A stretch of 64,000 nt of DNA from Lichenostomus cassidix (GCA_008360975.2 CM039211.1:70639965-70703964); one strand, 5' to 3'; shown: positions 11,756 through 23,202, counted from the first letter of the stretch. Translations and numbers: made by a program. The notes: a model not told the origin generated them from the letters alone.

Positions 11756-14280
11756 ATCCTTTAAAACTGATAAAAATCCTTAACTATACAGGGAGGCTGA
11801 AAGTCTGTTATACAGGTACTTGAAGTTAAGTAGGTAGAGCTGCATAAAAATGTTCAAATGTTTTTCCCAGCAGATAAAGTCCATGCATTACATGAGTTAA
11901 CATCCATAGCTTAGACATCACACATCCTGGAAACAATGACTGAAAACTGAAGCATAGCTTCATAATGCTGTGCAAATTTATTTGCAGAAGAAAATGCAGA
12001 GAACAAAAAGGAACCTCCAAATCCATGGTTTGCCAAAGACTGTGGTTCTCATTGGAGGTTCTGGATGCTATGTGGTAGTACTTTGTGGTGAATATCATAT
12101 CAGCTATAGTCATTTATATAATGCTTATTAATATACTTTTGAAAGAATATTTGACTTACTGAGTGTAAATTGAATCATGTATTCAACGAATACACCTAAG
12201 ATGTCTAACTATCCATCTGCAGATATCCTTACAGCAGGAAAGAAGATTAAACACATGGAACACATCAAGAGAAGGATGATGAGGTGTGATACAAACCCTG
12301 AGCCTTTGAAACCACCCTTTTCTCTCTTCATTGAAGTCTGACCAAATTCTGCACAGTGCATGAGAAGGTGAATAGCTGTGAAGATAAGCCTAAAGCACCA
12401 AACTTCATGTTAGTTTGCCTCATGTAAGATTTGAATATAAAGCACTTCGTCCAACTTACTCAGAAATGTGGGTAGCCTTCATGCTGCAGAAATGAATCTT
12501 TAGTCTCAGACAGGTCATAAACCAGCAAATTATTTAGTGAAAACCTAATCATCCATTGGGCATGATACTTCAATTTCTGGTCTTTCAATGAAATGTTGTC
12601 TGTTTTACTCAGTCAACACTTGCAGAAAGTACTTAGGACACTGATATGTATCTGTACAGAAAGGTGCAGAATATCCTAATCCACGTTACAGATCTGCATT
12701 TATCTAATTTTCTAGGGAGACGATTACCAGCTTGTACCATCAAAAAGTACAAACCAAGCACCCAGTAGCTGTGATTTTGACTTACAAGTCTGCTTTTTAA
12801 CATACAAGGCCCCTTTTTCCTTGAGATATTTAGGTGTCAGTCTGGCACAGATCCAGGCTCTTCTCCGTACAAGGCTGAGAAGTTCAATCTGAAGCTGAGA
12901 TCTTCTCAGCATTTGATTTCAGGAATTTAATGGTATAGAAAGCATGATAAGGAGATCTGAATTTGTTCGGCTGCAATCTGAGATGCGGTATTAAATGCTC
13001 CTGTAATCACTATTACTTGATTTTCAGGCTTAGGGTGCAAACATTCTAAGGTGTTCATCCCTAGGATTAATGATGCAAATGATTTAAGATCATTACAAGA
13101 TCAATAAATGCATGGGAATGCCTGAGACCAAGTGGCTTTTCCAAGGACAGCTCCATGTTCTGCTGTCACTTAGGAATTTTTCCCATCACAGGATCATTCA
13201 GTCAGTGCAGTTCAGTGCTTGCCTATGGCATCTTCAAGGAAAACTCCAAATGCCTCCTAGAAAAGGGGATTACTGATTCATTGTAAAATTTTGTTCAGTT
13301 TCTTATTATCCTGTGGTTCCAGACACTTAGAACCACATCAGAAATGTTTACCTTAAAAATCTAACCTAAAAACCTGCACTTGACAGTAGCCAGGAACGAA
13401 CTTTCAGGAAAAGATGGTAAAAATGAGGCAACCTGTGTCTCCTTGCAGCTTCCAGAAATCCCTACAGTGAGTTCTTGACCCTGGGGTTTTACTTGATGAT
13501 TTTTTTTAATAGAACTTTTCTCTAATAATTTGCCTAATGCAGTAGAAGCTGTGCAGTCTCCCAAATGAACAGAATAAAAATGAAATTTTCAACTTTACTT
13601 AACATGCTAAGCAGTAGCTGCAATTCCAAAATACCACTATAATCACAAAGAATTGCAAAATAACTGGAACAAGTTTTTTGAAGGAAAATGCTTTCAAGAA
13701 TGGCAAAAGATGCAGATTTGCTGCTGTAAAGTGTGTCTTCTCCCCTTTTTTTGTATATGCTCTGACATCATGCATCACAGTAACAGTTACTTAGCAGACA
13801 TCACTTCCCTTTACAAAGTAAGGGAAATATTGTGCATTATGAAGGTTATAATCCAACATCTGGTTTTGGACAACAAAAAAAAAGTGGGAGCAGCAGAAAC
13901 ATAACAAGAACTCCTAGACCATATCATTATTTTGCTGTTTTATGCTGCTATAAATACATTTTTAATAGAAATTTTGGTTGGCTGTTTTTTCCTGAGGTTG
14001 AAAATATATAAACCAAAAATACTTTTAGTTTGACTTACTTTTCAGAGTAGAAATCTTCTTTATGCATGAATTATGTTATTTTACAGCTGTGATGGAGCTT
14101 AAGTACTGCAAAAGAAATCATACACTTCTATGAGCATCTGAGAGAGCCCAAGTGAGACAAAAAAATATTACTTACAAGGAGAAAACTTGGCCGATATTAC
14201 AGCTAAAAAGCAGAAGGAAAAAAGTACATCATATTGTCTCACTAAGCTAACAATCACAGGAGAGAGCCTTTCTTAATATT
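11756..14280. other. AT-rich non-coding DNA
   Basis: Unique-looking sequence with dense stops. No gene, RNA gene or recognisable transposon found. Confidence 0.55.
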
Positions 14281-14472
14281 TTTCTTTATTTGGGTTTTTT
14301 TCTTGTTTACTTTTAAGTTTGTTTTTTGGGGGGATGTGGGGGGGTGGTTTGCTTGTTTGGCAGGTTTTTTTTGTTTGGGGTTTTTTGTTTCTTTGTTTTT
14401 GTTTGTTTTGGGGTTTTGATTTGTTTGTTTGTTGGTTTGGTTTTGTTTTTGTGGGAGGTTTGGTGTTATTTT
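14281..14472. repeat. G/T-rich low-complexity tract
   Basis: GTTT-type units interspersed with G runs of up to seven, on the plus strand. It yields a spurious Phe/Gly/Val-rich open frame at 14319-14561. G runs are mostly spaced too widely for a strict G-quadruplex. Confidence 0.8.
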
Positions 14473-14816
14473 CCGGAGTATTTAACTGTGGGAGTTTAAG
14501 GTCATTAAAAAATAAAAAACAACAAAAATTTTGCTGTCTTCATGTAGATATCCAAATGTAATTTGGATGTCTAAGCTGCCACCACAGTCAGATCAGTTGC
14601 AATATAATTCCTCCTGACACTAGACTTATGGACAGAAATATATCCCTGCTTTAAGGTGGGTTTCAGCTCCCTTCCTGGACTCTAACTTGGTCTCTATTGA
14701 CTCCAGTGGGATTTTGGAACCTGCCTAAATCCAGACTTAATTAAGACACTAATTAAAGTGTCTTAATTTGCAGCTGAATCCCACTATTGGAGCTCAATTT
14801 ATTTGTTAGCATCTTG

Positions 14817-14862
14817 GAATCACAGAATTGTCAAGATTGGTAAAGACCTTTAAGATCACTGC
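14817..14862 (-). mobile_element. CR1 3' end stub
   Basis: 'aatcacagaattgtcaagat' followed by 'aagacctttaagatcact' is the reverse complement of the last ~45 bases of CR1. It directly abuts a plus-strand CR1 end. Confidence 0.75.
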
Positions 14863-15115
14863 TTTAAACTGAAAGAGAGTAGGTTTAGTTTGGTTATTAG
14901 GAAGAAATTCCTGACTGTAAGGGTGGTGAGGCCCTGGCAAAGGCTGTTAAGAAAAATTGTGGATGCCTCATCCCTGGGAGTGCTCAAGGCCAGGCTGGAC
15001 AGGGCTTGGAGCAACCTGGGATAGTGGGAGGTGTCCCTGCCTCTGGCAGGGGGTTGGAATTAGATGAGCTGTAAGGGGTCTTCCAATTATGTATGATTGG
15101 ATTCTGTGACTCCAT
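14863..15115 (+). mobile_element. CR1 LINE 3' fragment
   Basis: It carries the CR1 sequence 'ttattaggaagaaattcctg', 'gtgaggccctggcaaaggct', 'ggacagggcttggagcaacc' and 'ggcagggggttggaattaga', and ends in 'gattctgtgactccatgat'. This is a truncated ORF2 terminus plus 3' UTR in plus orientation. Confidence 0.9.
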
Positions 15116-16679
15116 GATACTGGTTTTATGTTCGTCCCATCAGCCACCAACCAAGCATCCTCACCAAGTATCAAGAACTTTGAGAGAGCTCAGCTTTGCC
15201 TCCTGATCCGCTGAGGAGTTGGGGAGACACAGCCGCTATACAAAATCTGCAAGTCTCTTCTGGGCATCTCAAACACCCTATATATCTCAAAAAACACCAT
15301 ATGTTTGGCCAGCTGTTCTGACCACTAAATATCATCCTGAAGGAAGATCATCACTCCATGGTAGGATATTATAGAAAACCAGAGCAGTGGGAAATGCAGG
15401 GGTTATAATGCCAGAACTGGTTCATCTCAGAAGAATTATTCGTAGCATCACATTCTGAAGTCTCTATACTTCCCCTCACTCCTTTACCATTAAAAGAACA
15501 CAATAAAAAAAGGTGTTGAAAAAGCCTAGGAGTAGGTGATAAAGAAGGCACATGCAGACATGGAAAAGTGAAGGGTGTCCACGTAGATCTTCCAAAGACT
15601 GGAACAGGAAAAGATCCTATAATTTACATGATGACTCCATTTGTGTTATCTCTAGGTTGTCAGGCCAGACTGTAGATAAGATAAGCAACAAAACTTTCCA
15701 GGCTTTGCAAAAAAAAAGAACAAAATAAAAGAAAAACAAACCTCCTCCATATCTATTTTTATGGTTTCTATTCCATCGCTTTCCTCTGCACCCCTTACCA
15801 GGGATTATTCTACCTAATAAATTCCATGTAGTCATAGCAATGTTTGCAATTTAAAAATTTAACAGATTTGAGCCACAGCTGCAGTATCCTGGCAAGCCAG
15901 ACCAGCTTCGGGTAACAAGATTTATTTTCCTTGTGTGCTGCCAAGTCAACCTGAAGACAATGTTAATAGAAAAGGTCACAGACTGATAAGCTGACATGTC
16001 TCTAATTCTTCAGGACAAATCCGTGGATGGAGAATTGAAATGCTACTCTGCTGCTCCTCAGGGGCAGAGGCATTAAAGTTAAATGTTACAGATGTGAAGG
16101 AATGGCAGCAAGCATGTTTGGTTTGCAAAAGAGCTTATGGCTATGGTGGTGGGAATGCAGGAGACACCACCAGAATTTATTTTCTGGGCTAAAGGATATT
16201 TTAAGGACACACTGCAACCACCTCAACATAGTGCAAATCCATCTGCCAGGGTGCAATTGGTGGTGGTTAAGAATGGCACAGTCCACAGGTACAACAGATT
16301 ATTTTAAAAGAAGATTTATTTTCTCTATTCATGCTAACACAGGCTTTGCAATATGCAGAGCAGAGGGGATGAAAGAAAATGGAGAGATAGTCCTTTATTT
16401 TGGGATAGTGGTTTAAGGCTTCAGATGTTCCACCTGGAGGTCGGTTGCTTGTCTAACGTTCCAAAATTCTCCAATTTGAATGTAAAGTCTGCTTTTTCCT
16501 GTAGTGGTGACACATTATTGGAACTGGCACAAGGAAGTGCCAAGGACCAGAACAGAGTCATCTCTGTTGTTAAATGGTTGGAAGAGCCCTTGGTGCAATC
16601 CACACTCTGATAAACAATTCGTGGATACAGTTTATAATTCAGGACAAACCAGTATCTTGTTTTTAACAATCATTTTTGA
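15116..16679. other. Non-coding DNA
   Basis: No gene recognised. Open frames at 16102-16416 and 16353-16610 overlap in different frames and show no domain, so I treat them as chance. Confidence 0.5.
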
Positions 16680-16943
16680 TAAGACAAAGGGGAATGTTTT
16701 TAAGGTGAAAAAGAGAAGGTTTGGATTGGCTATTAGGAAGAAATTCTTCCCTGTTAGGGTAGTGAGGCCCTGGCACAGGTTGCCCAGAGAAGCCCCATTC
16801 CTGGAAGGTTCAAGGCCAGGTTGAACAGGGCTCTGAGCAGTGCTGTCTAGTGGAAGATGTCCATACCCATGGCAGGGGGTTTCAAACGGAAGATCTTTAA
16901 GGACTATGCCAAACCAAATCATTCTGTGATTCTCTGATTTTAG
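16680..16943 (+). mobile_element. CR1 LINE 3' fragment
   Basis: From 'acaaaggggaatgtttttaa' through 'ctattaggaagaaattcttc', 'gtgaggccctggcacaggtt' and 'catggcagggggtttcaaac' to a degenerate 'attctgtgattctctgattt' end. The ORF2 tail frame is open on part of this segment but not intact. Confidence 0.9.
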
Positions 16944-17989
16944 ACCTATTTGGAGAGTAATGGAGATTATGTGATGGAAGCAGATAGTCCTATTCCAGCT
17001 GGTTTTAGCAAGAGAACAATCCTGGGTTGGTTTAACTTACTAGTCCAGGCACACAAAATGGCATAAAGGACCGTCATTCTCTCTTCAGATTGTTCATCTG
17101 TAAAGAGTTTTCAGATGAAGGTTGCAGAAACAGCGAGAGGAGAAACCTATACTTGGTGTTTCTCGAGACTGACAGAAAATGAAGTAAGGCTTTGCTTCTT
17201 TTCCCATGCAGATGAACCGGAGTCTGCCTTTGGCTTTTCCTTCTGCTTCAGGTGAACACTTGGTGGCTCAAATGCACTATAACCTTAGAGAATGTTAAAA
17301 TTCAGCATGACCAAGAACAGCCCTTTTTGACCATAGATTGAACAGAATAAAGAACTGTGAGATATTATGGCATGACGAATTCATATGAATATGGAAGAGT
17401 CTAAGGATACTTTTTCTACTGTAACTGAGGGGAGACTAACAAGATAAACTCTCTTACATGTTTTTTCTTTTTCCTTTGCTTTTTCTCCTGGTCTCAGTCT
17501 GAGAGACTAAAACAGTATGAGCAAAGGATAATGAAGAAGTTCTGCATTAATTATTTCTGTTGATTCATGCTAAGGCATCCTAGCAAAGATCAAGGTCCCA
17601 CTGTGCTCCACGCTGTATGAACACATTGTAAGGAACAGACTGAGCTGTGAAAAATTTGCAGTAATAGAATGCCCGTGTGAAAAGAGAAATACATGCTAAT
17701 ATCTTATTTCCAGTATAAGCTTTAAGGGGGACAGTTCATCACAAGAAGCAGCCTACAGGATGAATGCTGGTTACCTTTGAAGAGCCATCTCCCAAGAGCA
17801 CAAGCATTCAATGGCAAGTGGTGCAGGAGGCTGACTTCTTTTACAACTCAGGCACCAAAGAAAAATGTGTGGCCACTGAAGGCAAGAACAGGTTACGCAG
17901 GAGGACTACAGGGAGGCTGGTCACCACAGCAGAGAGAGTATTTATGAGCCCAAAACTCTTGCAGAGTTACAGCTAGCCAGTGGCGGGAA
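16944..17989. other. Non-coding DNA, right part possibly CR1-derived
   Basis: No gene seen. 17764-17976 is an open frame of 70 codons immediately before recognisable CR1 ORF2 sequence; it may be more CR1 but is too diverged to say. Confidence 0.4.
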
Positions 17990-18345
17990 GGACAAAAAAA
18001 GGGCTTTTTGAAAGAAGTCAGCAGCAAAAGGAGGATCAGAGAGAACACTGATCTGTTACTTGATGGGGTCCGTTACTTCCCAGAAAGGGACACAGGCAAG
18101 GCACAGACATTTAATGCCTCCTTTTCCCCAGTCTTTAACACCGATGATGGGTCCTGGGAACCCCAGATCATTGTCTTGGAATACTGGGATTATGGAGATG
18201 ACAAATTCCCAGCCAAATCCTTGAGATTTGCTGCTCCACCTCGATGCACAGAAGTCTATGAGGCCCATGGAGTTCATCCCAGAATACTCAAAAAGCTGGC
18301 CAAAGTTAGCACAGGACTGCTCCCTGGGGCAGTGTTGTAACAGCA
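17990..18345 (+). mobile_element. CR1 ORF2 fragment (upstream of the reverse transcriptase core)
   Basis: The 18008-18340 frame decodes to the CR1 linker just N-terminal of the reverse transcriptase: a YFPERDTGKAQTFNASF block, then SPVFNTDDGSWEPQ, a GDDKFPA motif and HGVHPRILKKLA, which matches the CR1 'GIHPRVLKELA' region. It is open for 110 codons and stops at TAA (18338-18340). This is an isolated internal CR1 piece, so both ends have been lost. Confidence 0.85.
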
Positions 18346-18477
18346 TGACTGTCAGAATCGGAGGAGCATCTTGATGATGCTTTTAGGAAGAGGGTTTGGT
18401 GAAACTGCCCTCTCAGGAGTAAGCAGTTTGACTCAGTGACTCTTATGGGCTCCTTCAAACATGAAATATTCTGTGAT

Positions 18478-18800
18478 TGTATTTTTGCCCCAAAGATAGT
18501 GTGGAAATAAAACCCCATAGACCAGTGTCTATAGAGCAGGTATTTGTTTAATGCAGTGCTGGAGGTGAGTGGGATCTCTTCACCTAGCTCACCCACCTTT
18601 GTCAAGTACTGTGGTTTATTTATACAGTAAATTTCACTTAGTATTAATATGTTACTATAGCATCATCATATATGCCCCTATTAGCTGCAACTAATTTACA
18701 TAACATGACCTCATGGTTATAAATAGTTCTTTTGCACTGTGCTTGTGCCTCGCCAGTTCAGTGGTCATGGAGGTCTTCTCCTGATGAAAGCCCAAGATCT
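18478..18800 (-). mobile_element. Possible LTR remnant
   Basis: Read on the minus strand it has ATTAAACAAATACCTGCTCT, then a GGGGTTTTATTTCCACAC-type end near 18500, and TATA-like sites upstream (TGTATAAATAAACC and ACTATTTATAACC). This pattern resembles the R/U5 end of avian LTRs, but no clean termini or target duplication were found. Confidence 0.3.
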
Positions 18801-19029
18801 TCCTTGCATTTGAACTTTTCACCTTTGTCTTCGGAGCATGTACTCTTACGGTGTTCCTTGGTCTCTCATTCTAACTGGTTAAATTCTGTATTCTGTGGCT
18901 AATTGGCTTTACATTTGCCAATTTCTCATTAGTTCTACACTTGTCCACTTTTGAAGCTATCCACCTGGTTAGGTTTTTGTCTATCCAGCATTAAGCAACT
19001 AGTAAACCATTGACGTTATATTAGTATAA

Positions 19030-19200
19030 AACATTATAGTACAGGTCATACAGGTATACAGGTATAGGCAGCTATAATTATAATATAATCTATCAATATA
19101 GATTATATTGGTATAGAAAGTTATGATTCAGGTTATATAGATATAAAAGCTATAATTCAGGTTATGTTGATATCTTATAACTAAAGCTATTAAGCCCTTT
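19030..19200. repeat. Degenerate AT-rich minisatellite with a perfect hairpin
   Basis: Roughly 30-base units built on 'ttatat-gatataaaagctata-attcag' repeat with many substitutions. Within it AATATAATCTAT (19082-19093) and its exact reverse complement (19098-19109) form a 12-bp stem with a 4-base loop. Confidence 0.7.
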
Positions 19201-19539
19201 GTAATTCTGACCCAAGTTACATAAGTATCACTATGTGTAAGTAGCCTCAAGCTATGCCAATTCGATTGATCTGTTTGTATATATAATCATTGGCAGTTTC
19301 AATTGGTGAGTACAGCAAAAGGAGTCCAGCAGTCTACTGGGCTTGTTTTTTTCTGTTTTCTTTTGTTCAGCTCCACTAGAGGACTGATGTAGTGAGGCAG
19401 ACCTCAAATACAGGGCCAATTTTTTTTTTTTTTTTTACTACTTGAGCGCAGCCATCTCTCAGTTTCGGGAGACCTGAGGGGACAGTAGTGCCCCTTGCTC
19501 TCTGGCCACTACACAGGGGGTGTGTGATTACACCACTTC

Positions 19540-19631
19540 CCCAGCCAGCCTGTTTCAATGCTTGATAACCCTTTCCCTGAAGAAAATTTCCCTAACATTA
19601 AACCTATATCTCCCCTGATGACACTTGAGGC
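19540..19631 (-). mobile_element. CR1 LINE 3' fragment
   Basis: Reverse complement of CR1: 'cagcctgtttcaatgcttga', 'ccctttccctgaagaaaatt' and 'cccctgatgacacttgaggc'. It is cut off abruptly at 19631, where an LTR-like block begins. Confidence 0.75.
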
Positions 19632-20128
19632 TGTTATAAATGAAGTCATGGAGTTGCCTTTTGTAAATGGTTATGGGGTATTTGTTATGGTTAATGGTTA
19701 AATGTTACGGTTACCCTTGCTGATTTGTTGTGGTTAATTGTTAAATGTTATGCGTACCTCTGATTGCTATATGTCCCTGTTAAAAGGTTTTTTTTGTTAA
19801 TAAAAGGGAGAGAAGGGGGTGTTAATTAGCATAAGGGGAGAGCTGGGCAAGCAGCTAACCTATCAGGAGACCCTAGAAAGGACGAGCCAATCGGAGCACC
19901 GTAAGGAGGCAGGGTTAGGGGGTTATAAAAACTGTATTCCCTAGCCAGGATTCCCTCCACTGGCACATTTCCTGCTAGAATTTCTGTGGCTGGAGACTCA
20001 TGCCATGCCGGGCGCACCTAGGGGGCCGCCCAGCCCGGACTTGCATGGGAGATCACCGCGGGGACTCCGATTTGTGAGGTTTTCGGGGTCTTGCTGCTTC
20101 CTGCTGTCCTCCCACAGCGAGAAACATC
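19632..20128 (+). mobile_element. LTR-like block, class unresolved
   Basis: It begins with TGTTATAAATGAAG exactly where CR1 homology stops. It contains AT-rich U3-like repeats of 'ggttaatggttaaatgtta' type, AATAAAAGGG at about 19799 and a strong TTATAAAAAC TATA-like site at about 19922. A GC-rich CpG-containing segment follows. The order (TATA far right) and the CR1 junction suggest an LTR, but I could not find a CA end with a matching target duplication or a primer-binding site. Confidence 0.45.
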
Positions 20129-20280
20129 AAAGAACCCCCAGGGTTCAGCTCCAAGGGAACCAATGCCATCTCAGTGCAGAGGATCTCAAAGGGCAAAGCA
20201 TCGCTGCGTCTAATCACCCAATTTTCTTGGCAAAGATTCAAGGGAGCTTGGTCCCACTTTGTAAAGGGAGGTGCTGTGGG
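20129..20280 (+). repeat. Unclassified dispersed repeat, copy A
   Basis: The 77-base core at 20130-20206 ('accaatgccatctcagtgca', 'ggatctcaaagggcaaagca') is nearly identical to 22310-22386 (copy B). Its 3' part ('ccactttgtaaagggaggtg') is shared with copy C near 28600-28630. I do not recognise the family. Confidence 0.75.
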
Positions 20281-20796
20281 CCTATTTCAGGCCGGTGAGT
20301 GTGCACTTTGTAGGTGTTGGGGTTGTGCCCAGGGTCACGCTGAAGGGCTGAGCCAAGGGATGGCAGATGAAAGTACAGGAATGACCTGGCTGGGATCTCT
20401 GGTGCCTGCAACATCTCAAGGCTGTGTCCCAAGAGGGACAAGTCTCAATAGCAGCAACAGGCAGCAGTGCCCCAGTCCAGGCTGTACAAGTGGTGAGTGC
20501 ACACAGAAGCTGGAGGCTGTGCCGGTCAAGAGCTGGGGCACAGCTCCGCATCCCAAGGCAGTGGTTCTCACCCTGCATGCAGGGCCTGGCATCTCCCAGC
20601 AGCTCCTTGGGCACAGCACAGGTCTGCTGCTGGGGCTGCTGGGGCAGCGGTACAGGCCTTGGTGCTTTCCAGCTGCCTGTAACCTCTGCTTCCTGCCCCA
20701 CATCCCTGAGGCTCCTGTCCCTGCTTCCCCACAAGGAGTTCCCTTGTGCGTTCCTGCCTGCCCCACTCACCCCTTGTCTCCCTCCTCCAGCAGGCC
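20281..20796 (+). other. GC-rich spacer, probable relic 5' intron/UTR of the ITPRIPL1-like copy
   Basis: No coding sequence supported. Open frames on both strands here (up to 212 codons plus, 162 codons minus) reflect high GC. GTGAGT-type donor-like sites occur near 20294 and 20492, and a polypyrimidine acceptor (CTTGTCTCCCTCCTCCAG) ends at 20790, six bases before the ITPRIPL1-like start codon. Confidence 0.4.
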
Positions 20797-21375
20797 ATGG
20801 CTGCAGTGCTAGTCCTCATCTGGCTTGTGCAGAGCCTTCTGCAGTCCCTGCAGGGGTGGGAGATGGGCTGGATGAGGCCACACACCAGCACATGGAAGTA
20901 CTGTGCAGGGGCTGGAAGAGCAGATGACTCAGATACTGCTGGAGCTGGAGCAGAGTACTGAGGATCAGAGTGGCAGCGTGTGGGGAGCTCTGTTCTGGGA
21001 CACCTTGTAGTACTGGCAGTTCTGGGGTTTTGCTGTGGTCCTGGTGCTGCTTTTGGTCTTGTGGTTTATCTGTGAGAAAAGGAGCCATGACGTGGACAGC
21101 AGTTGCCAGGAGCAGAACTTCAGCATGGCCCTGTCAAGGTGGCACAGGAGCTGTTTCCTGCAGTGGCTAGGGGAAATCCTGGACTACCTGAGCTGCTCCC
21201 TGCACAAGAAACTCCTTGAGCACTTTGTTGTAGGCAACATGTGACTTTGCTGGGAGATCAGCTTGCTGCCAGACTTCCCTTGGTTCGTTGAACCCTCCAG
21301 CCTCTGCCAGCACCTGGTGCACCGTCTGGAGGCGCACAGAAGCTCTGTGAGAGTGCTTCACAGCTGGGACAGGGG
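20797..21375 (+). pseudogene. ITPRIPL1-like pseudogene, internally deleted
   Basis: Resembles avian inositol 1,4,5-trisphosphate receptor-interacting protein-like 1, a single-pass membrane protein with a Mab-21-like nucleotidyltransferase-fold domain. In order: a hydrophobic N-terminus from ATG 20797 (LVLIWLVQSLLQSLQ); a GDGLDEATHQHME block; a Gln/Glu-rich coiled-coil-like LEEQMTQILLELEQ; WGALFW; and a transmembrane segment (FAVVLVLLLVLWFI) followed by CEKRSHD. It then jumps to the C-terminal part (LGEILDYLSCSLHKKLLEHF, LLPDFPWFVEP). The whole central catalytic-fold region of several hundred codons is missing. Other damage: at least two frame changes before 20950, a TAG near 21007 and a TGA at 21242-21244. 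The splice acceptor just upstream suggests copying as DNA rather than by retroposition. Identity is from memory of the family pattern. Confidence 0.75.
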
Positions 21376-22309
21376 TTCCAAGGAGTCTTGCTGCTGGCCC
21401 CAGACAGAATGCTCATGCCCAGAGCTGAGTCGCTGGGGGCTCACACAGCCTCTTGGGAGACCCTTGATATATTAAGAGTAGTTAATAGTAAAGTAGCTGA
21501 TCTGTAGTTAGTGCACTTCACAGAGGTAAATGTAGAAGTAGTTAATCTGTAGCTAATCCATTTATTCCCAGTGAACTGACACTGCTTGTTCCCTGTGTTT
21601 CTGTAGAATGTAGTGTTCTAGAATCTGGGTTGTGCAAGTTCTTCTTGGACTCAACCAGACCTACAGTGCTGAAGTGGTTCCAATCAGAAATTGTGCCTCT
21701 GCACCCAGCCCATCTTGTCTCAGATGATGAGCTGGCACTCAAGGGACTTTTGTTTCTGCTCAATTTCTATCCCTTTGTGCATCAGATCCACTTTGTCCTT
21801 CCCAGGGATCTGGTACCACCCAAGTGGGCACATGGGCTCCTGAGAATGGGTGCTGTATCCTCAGGGGCATTTGCTGCTGCACCTTTTCTCCAGATGCAGA
21901 TGCAGCAGTACTGAGCTCATCCCTGCATTTCCTCCTGTCTTTGGTAGATCTCTCAGTGTGCAGAGCTCACATTGTCCCCCCTACAGCAGCAGATGGCCTG
22001 TGACAGCTTGTGCAGTGTCTGGAACTCCTTACATGTGTTTCCCCCTTCTCTGGGCTGCCATTCCCTCCCCAACAAGCTTCCCCACTCTATCAGCTCTTGC
22101 TGTTGCAGCCACTGGACCCTGCTCTTTCTCCTATTGAAATACATCCAAGTGTCTGCAGTTCAGGTGGTCTACTAACACCCAGACACCACTTGTTTCAAGC
22201 TCCTAGTGCTGTGTAGACACGTTCCCCAAAGAGGTGGCCGAGAAGTCTCTTTGCCTTGGCCAGTGGCCTCCCTGTGACTTGGGGTCAAAGGGCCCAAAGG
22301 CATCCCAGA
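21376..22309. other. Spacer downstream of the pseudogene
   Basis: No gene recognised. It may contain the relic 3' UTR of the ITPRIPL1-like copy. Several short overlapping open frames on both strands show no domain. Sequence just before copy B (about 22261-22309) also resembles that before copy C. Confidence 0.4.
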
Positions 22310-22386
22310 AGAACCCCCAGGGATCAGCTCCAAGGCAACCAATGCCATCTCACTGCAGAGGATCTCAAAGGGCAAAGCATCCCTGC
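22310..22386 (+). repeat. Unclassified dispersed repeat, copy B
   Basis: Near-identical to 20130-20206, differing at only a handful of positions, and in the same orientation. Copies A and B bracket the ITPRIPL1-like pseudogene about 2.2 kb apart. Confidence 0.75.
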
Positions 22387-22614
22387 AAGGGACCTTCAAG
22401 TTAATCTTGCTGCAACCCCCTATGCGATGCGCAAGGACACCTTCCATCAGCCTAGCTTTCTGCAAGCCCCATCCCACTTGGCCTTGAACACAGCCCAGGG
22501 CTGGGGCAGTCACCGCTGTTCTGGGCCATCTGTGCCATGGCAGTAAAATCTTCTTCCTTACATGCAATCTAAATCTCTTGTATTTTAATACAAAACCATT
22601 CCCAATTGTGCTAT

Positions 22615-23202
22615 TGTCTCCGTCTGTCAGGTTCCGGGCGGACCTTGACCTGGGACACCGGCTAGCAAGGGCCGACTCGGGCGACACTGGTCAATAGTGC
22701 AGAGAGAGCACAGCTCCCGGCGGGCAACTGCCACGGCACAATGGAGATGACAAGCAGAGACAAAAGGCTGCGAGATGGGGTTCTCCCAAGACTCTCTTTA
22801 ATAAGTAAGGGACGGAACACGAGCCAAGAGGGGTATGGGAGAGAGCCCCTGAAAGCCTGTGACAAGGGGTTAAGAGGCAGGGGAAAGAGTGGAGGAGCGA
22901 GGGATCAGGACCAATGGGGGAACATCAAAGAGGAGTTCATATTAGCAGACAGCAAATAAATTTTAAAGGGGTGGGTAGTAACACAACAACCAATAGTAAA
23001 CTTGAGGAATACAGAACCTTCTGGATAAAGGGGAGGCAACAGTAAACTTCAGGCCAATCCTAACTTATAAAACTGAGGAACTTTCTGGGAGGAGGGAGGG
23101 GACTAGACCTCAGTGGTGTTTGCTGAATCCTCCCACAAGGAGGAACCTTCAGGCATGGTCTCTTCTTGATCATCAGCGGCAACTGAGATTTGACCCTCTA
23201 CA
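22615..23202 (-). mobile_element. Solo LTR, ERVK-like, with perfect 6-base TSD
   Basis: 588 bases starting TGTCTCCG and ending CTCTACA, flanked by TGCTAT at 22609-22614 and 23203-23208. Read on the minus strand: U3 starts TGTAGAGGGTC, a CCAAT-type box lies at 22910-22920, ATTAAA (plus coordinates 22797-22802) is the likely polyadenylation signal, and the end is GGAACCTGACAGACGGAGACA. The first 99 bases of U3 (23201 down to 23103) are an open frame of 32 acidic codons ending TTEV-stop. Confidence 0.85.

Noticed and set aside
14325..14460. Possible G-quadruplex cluster
   Set aside because: Long G runs exist, but four runs within normal loop lengths are not clearly present.
20174..20812. Long overlapping open frames on both strands (up to 212 codons)
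   Set aside because: High GC with few stops; no domain; the segment sits between a repeat and a splice acceptor and reads as intron/UTR-like.
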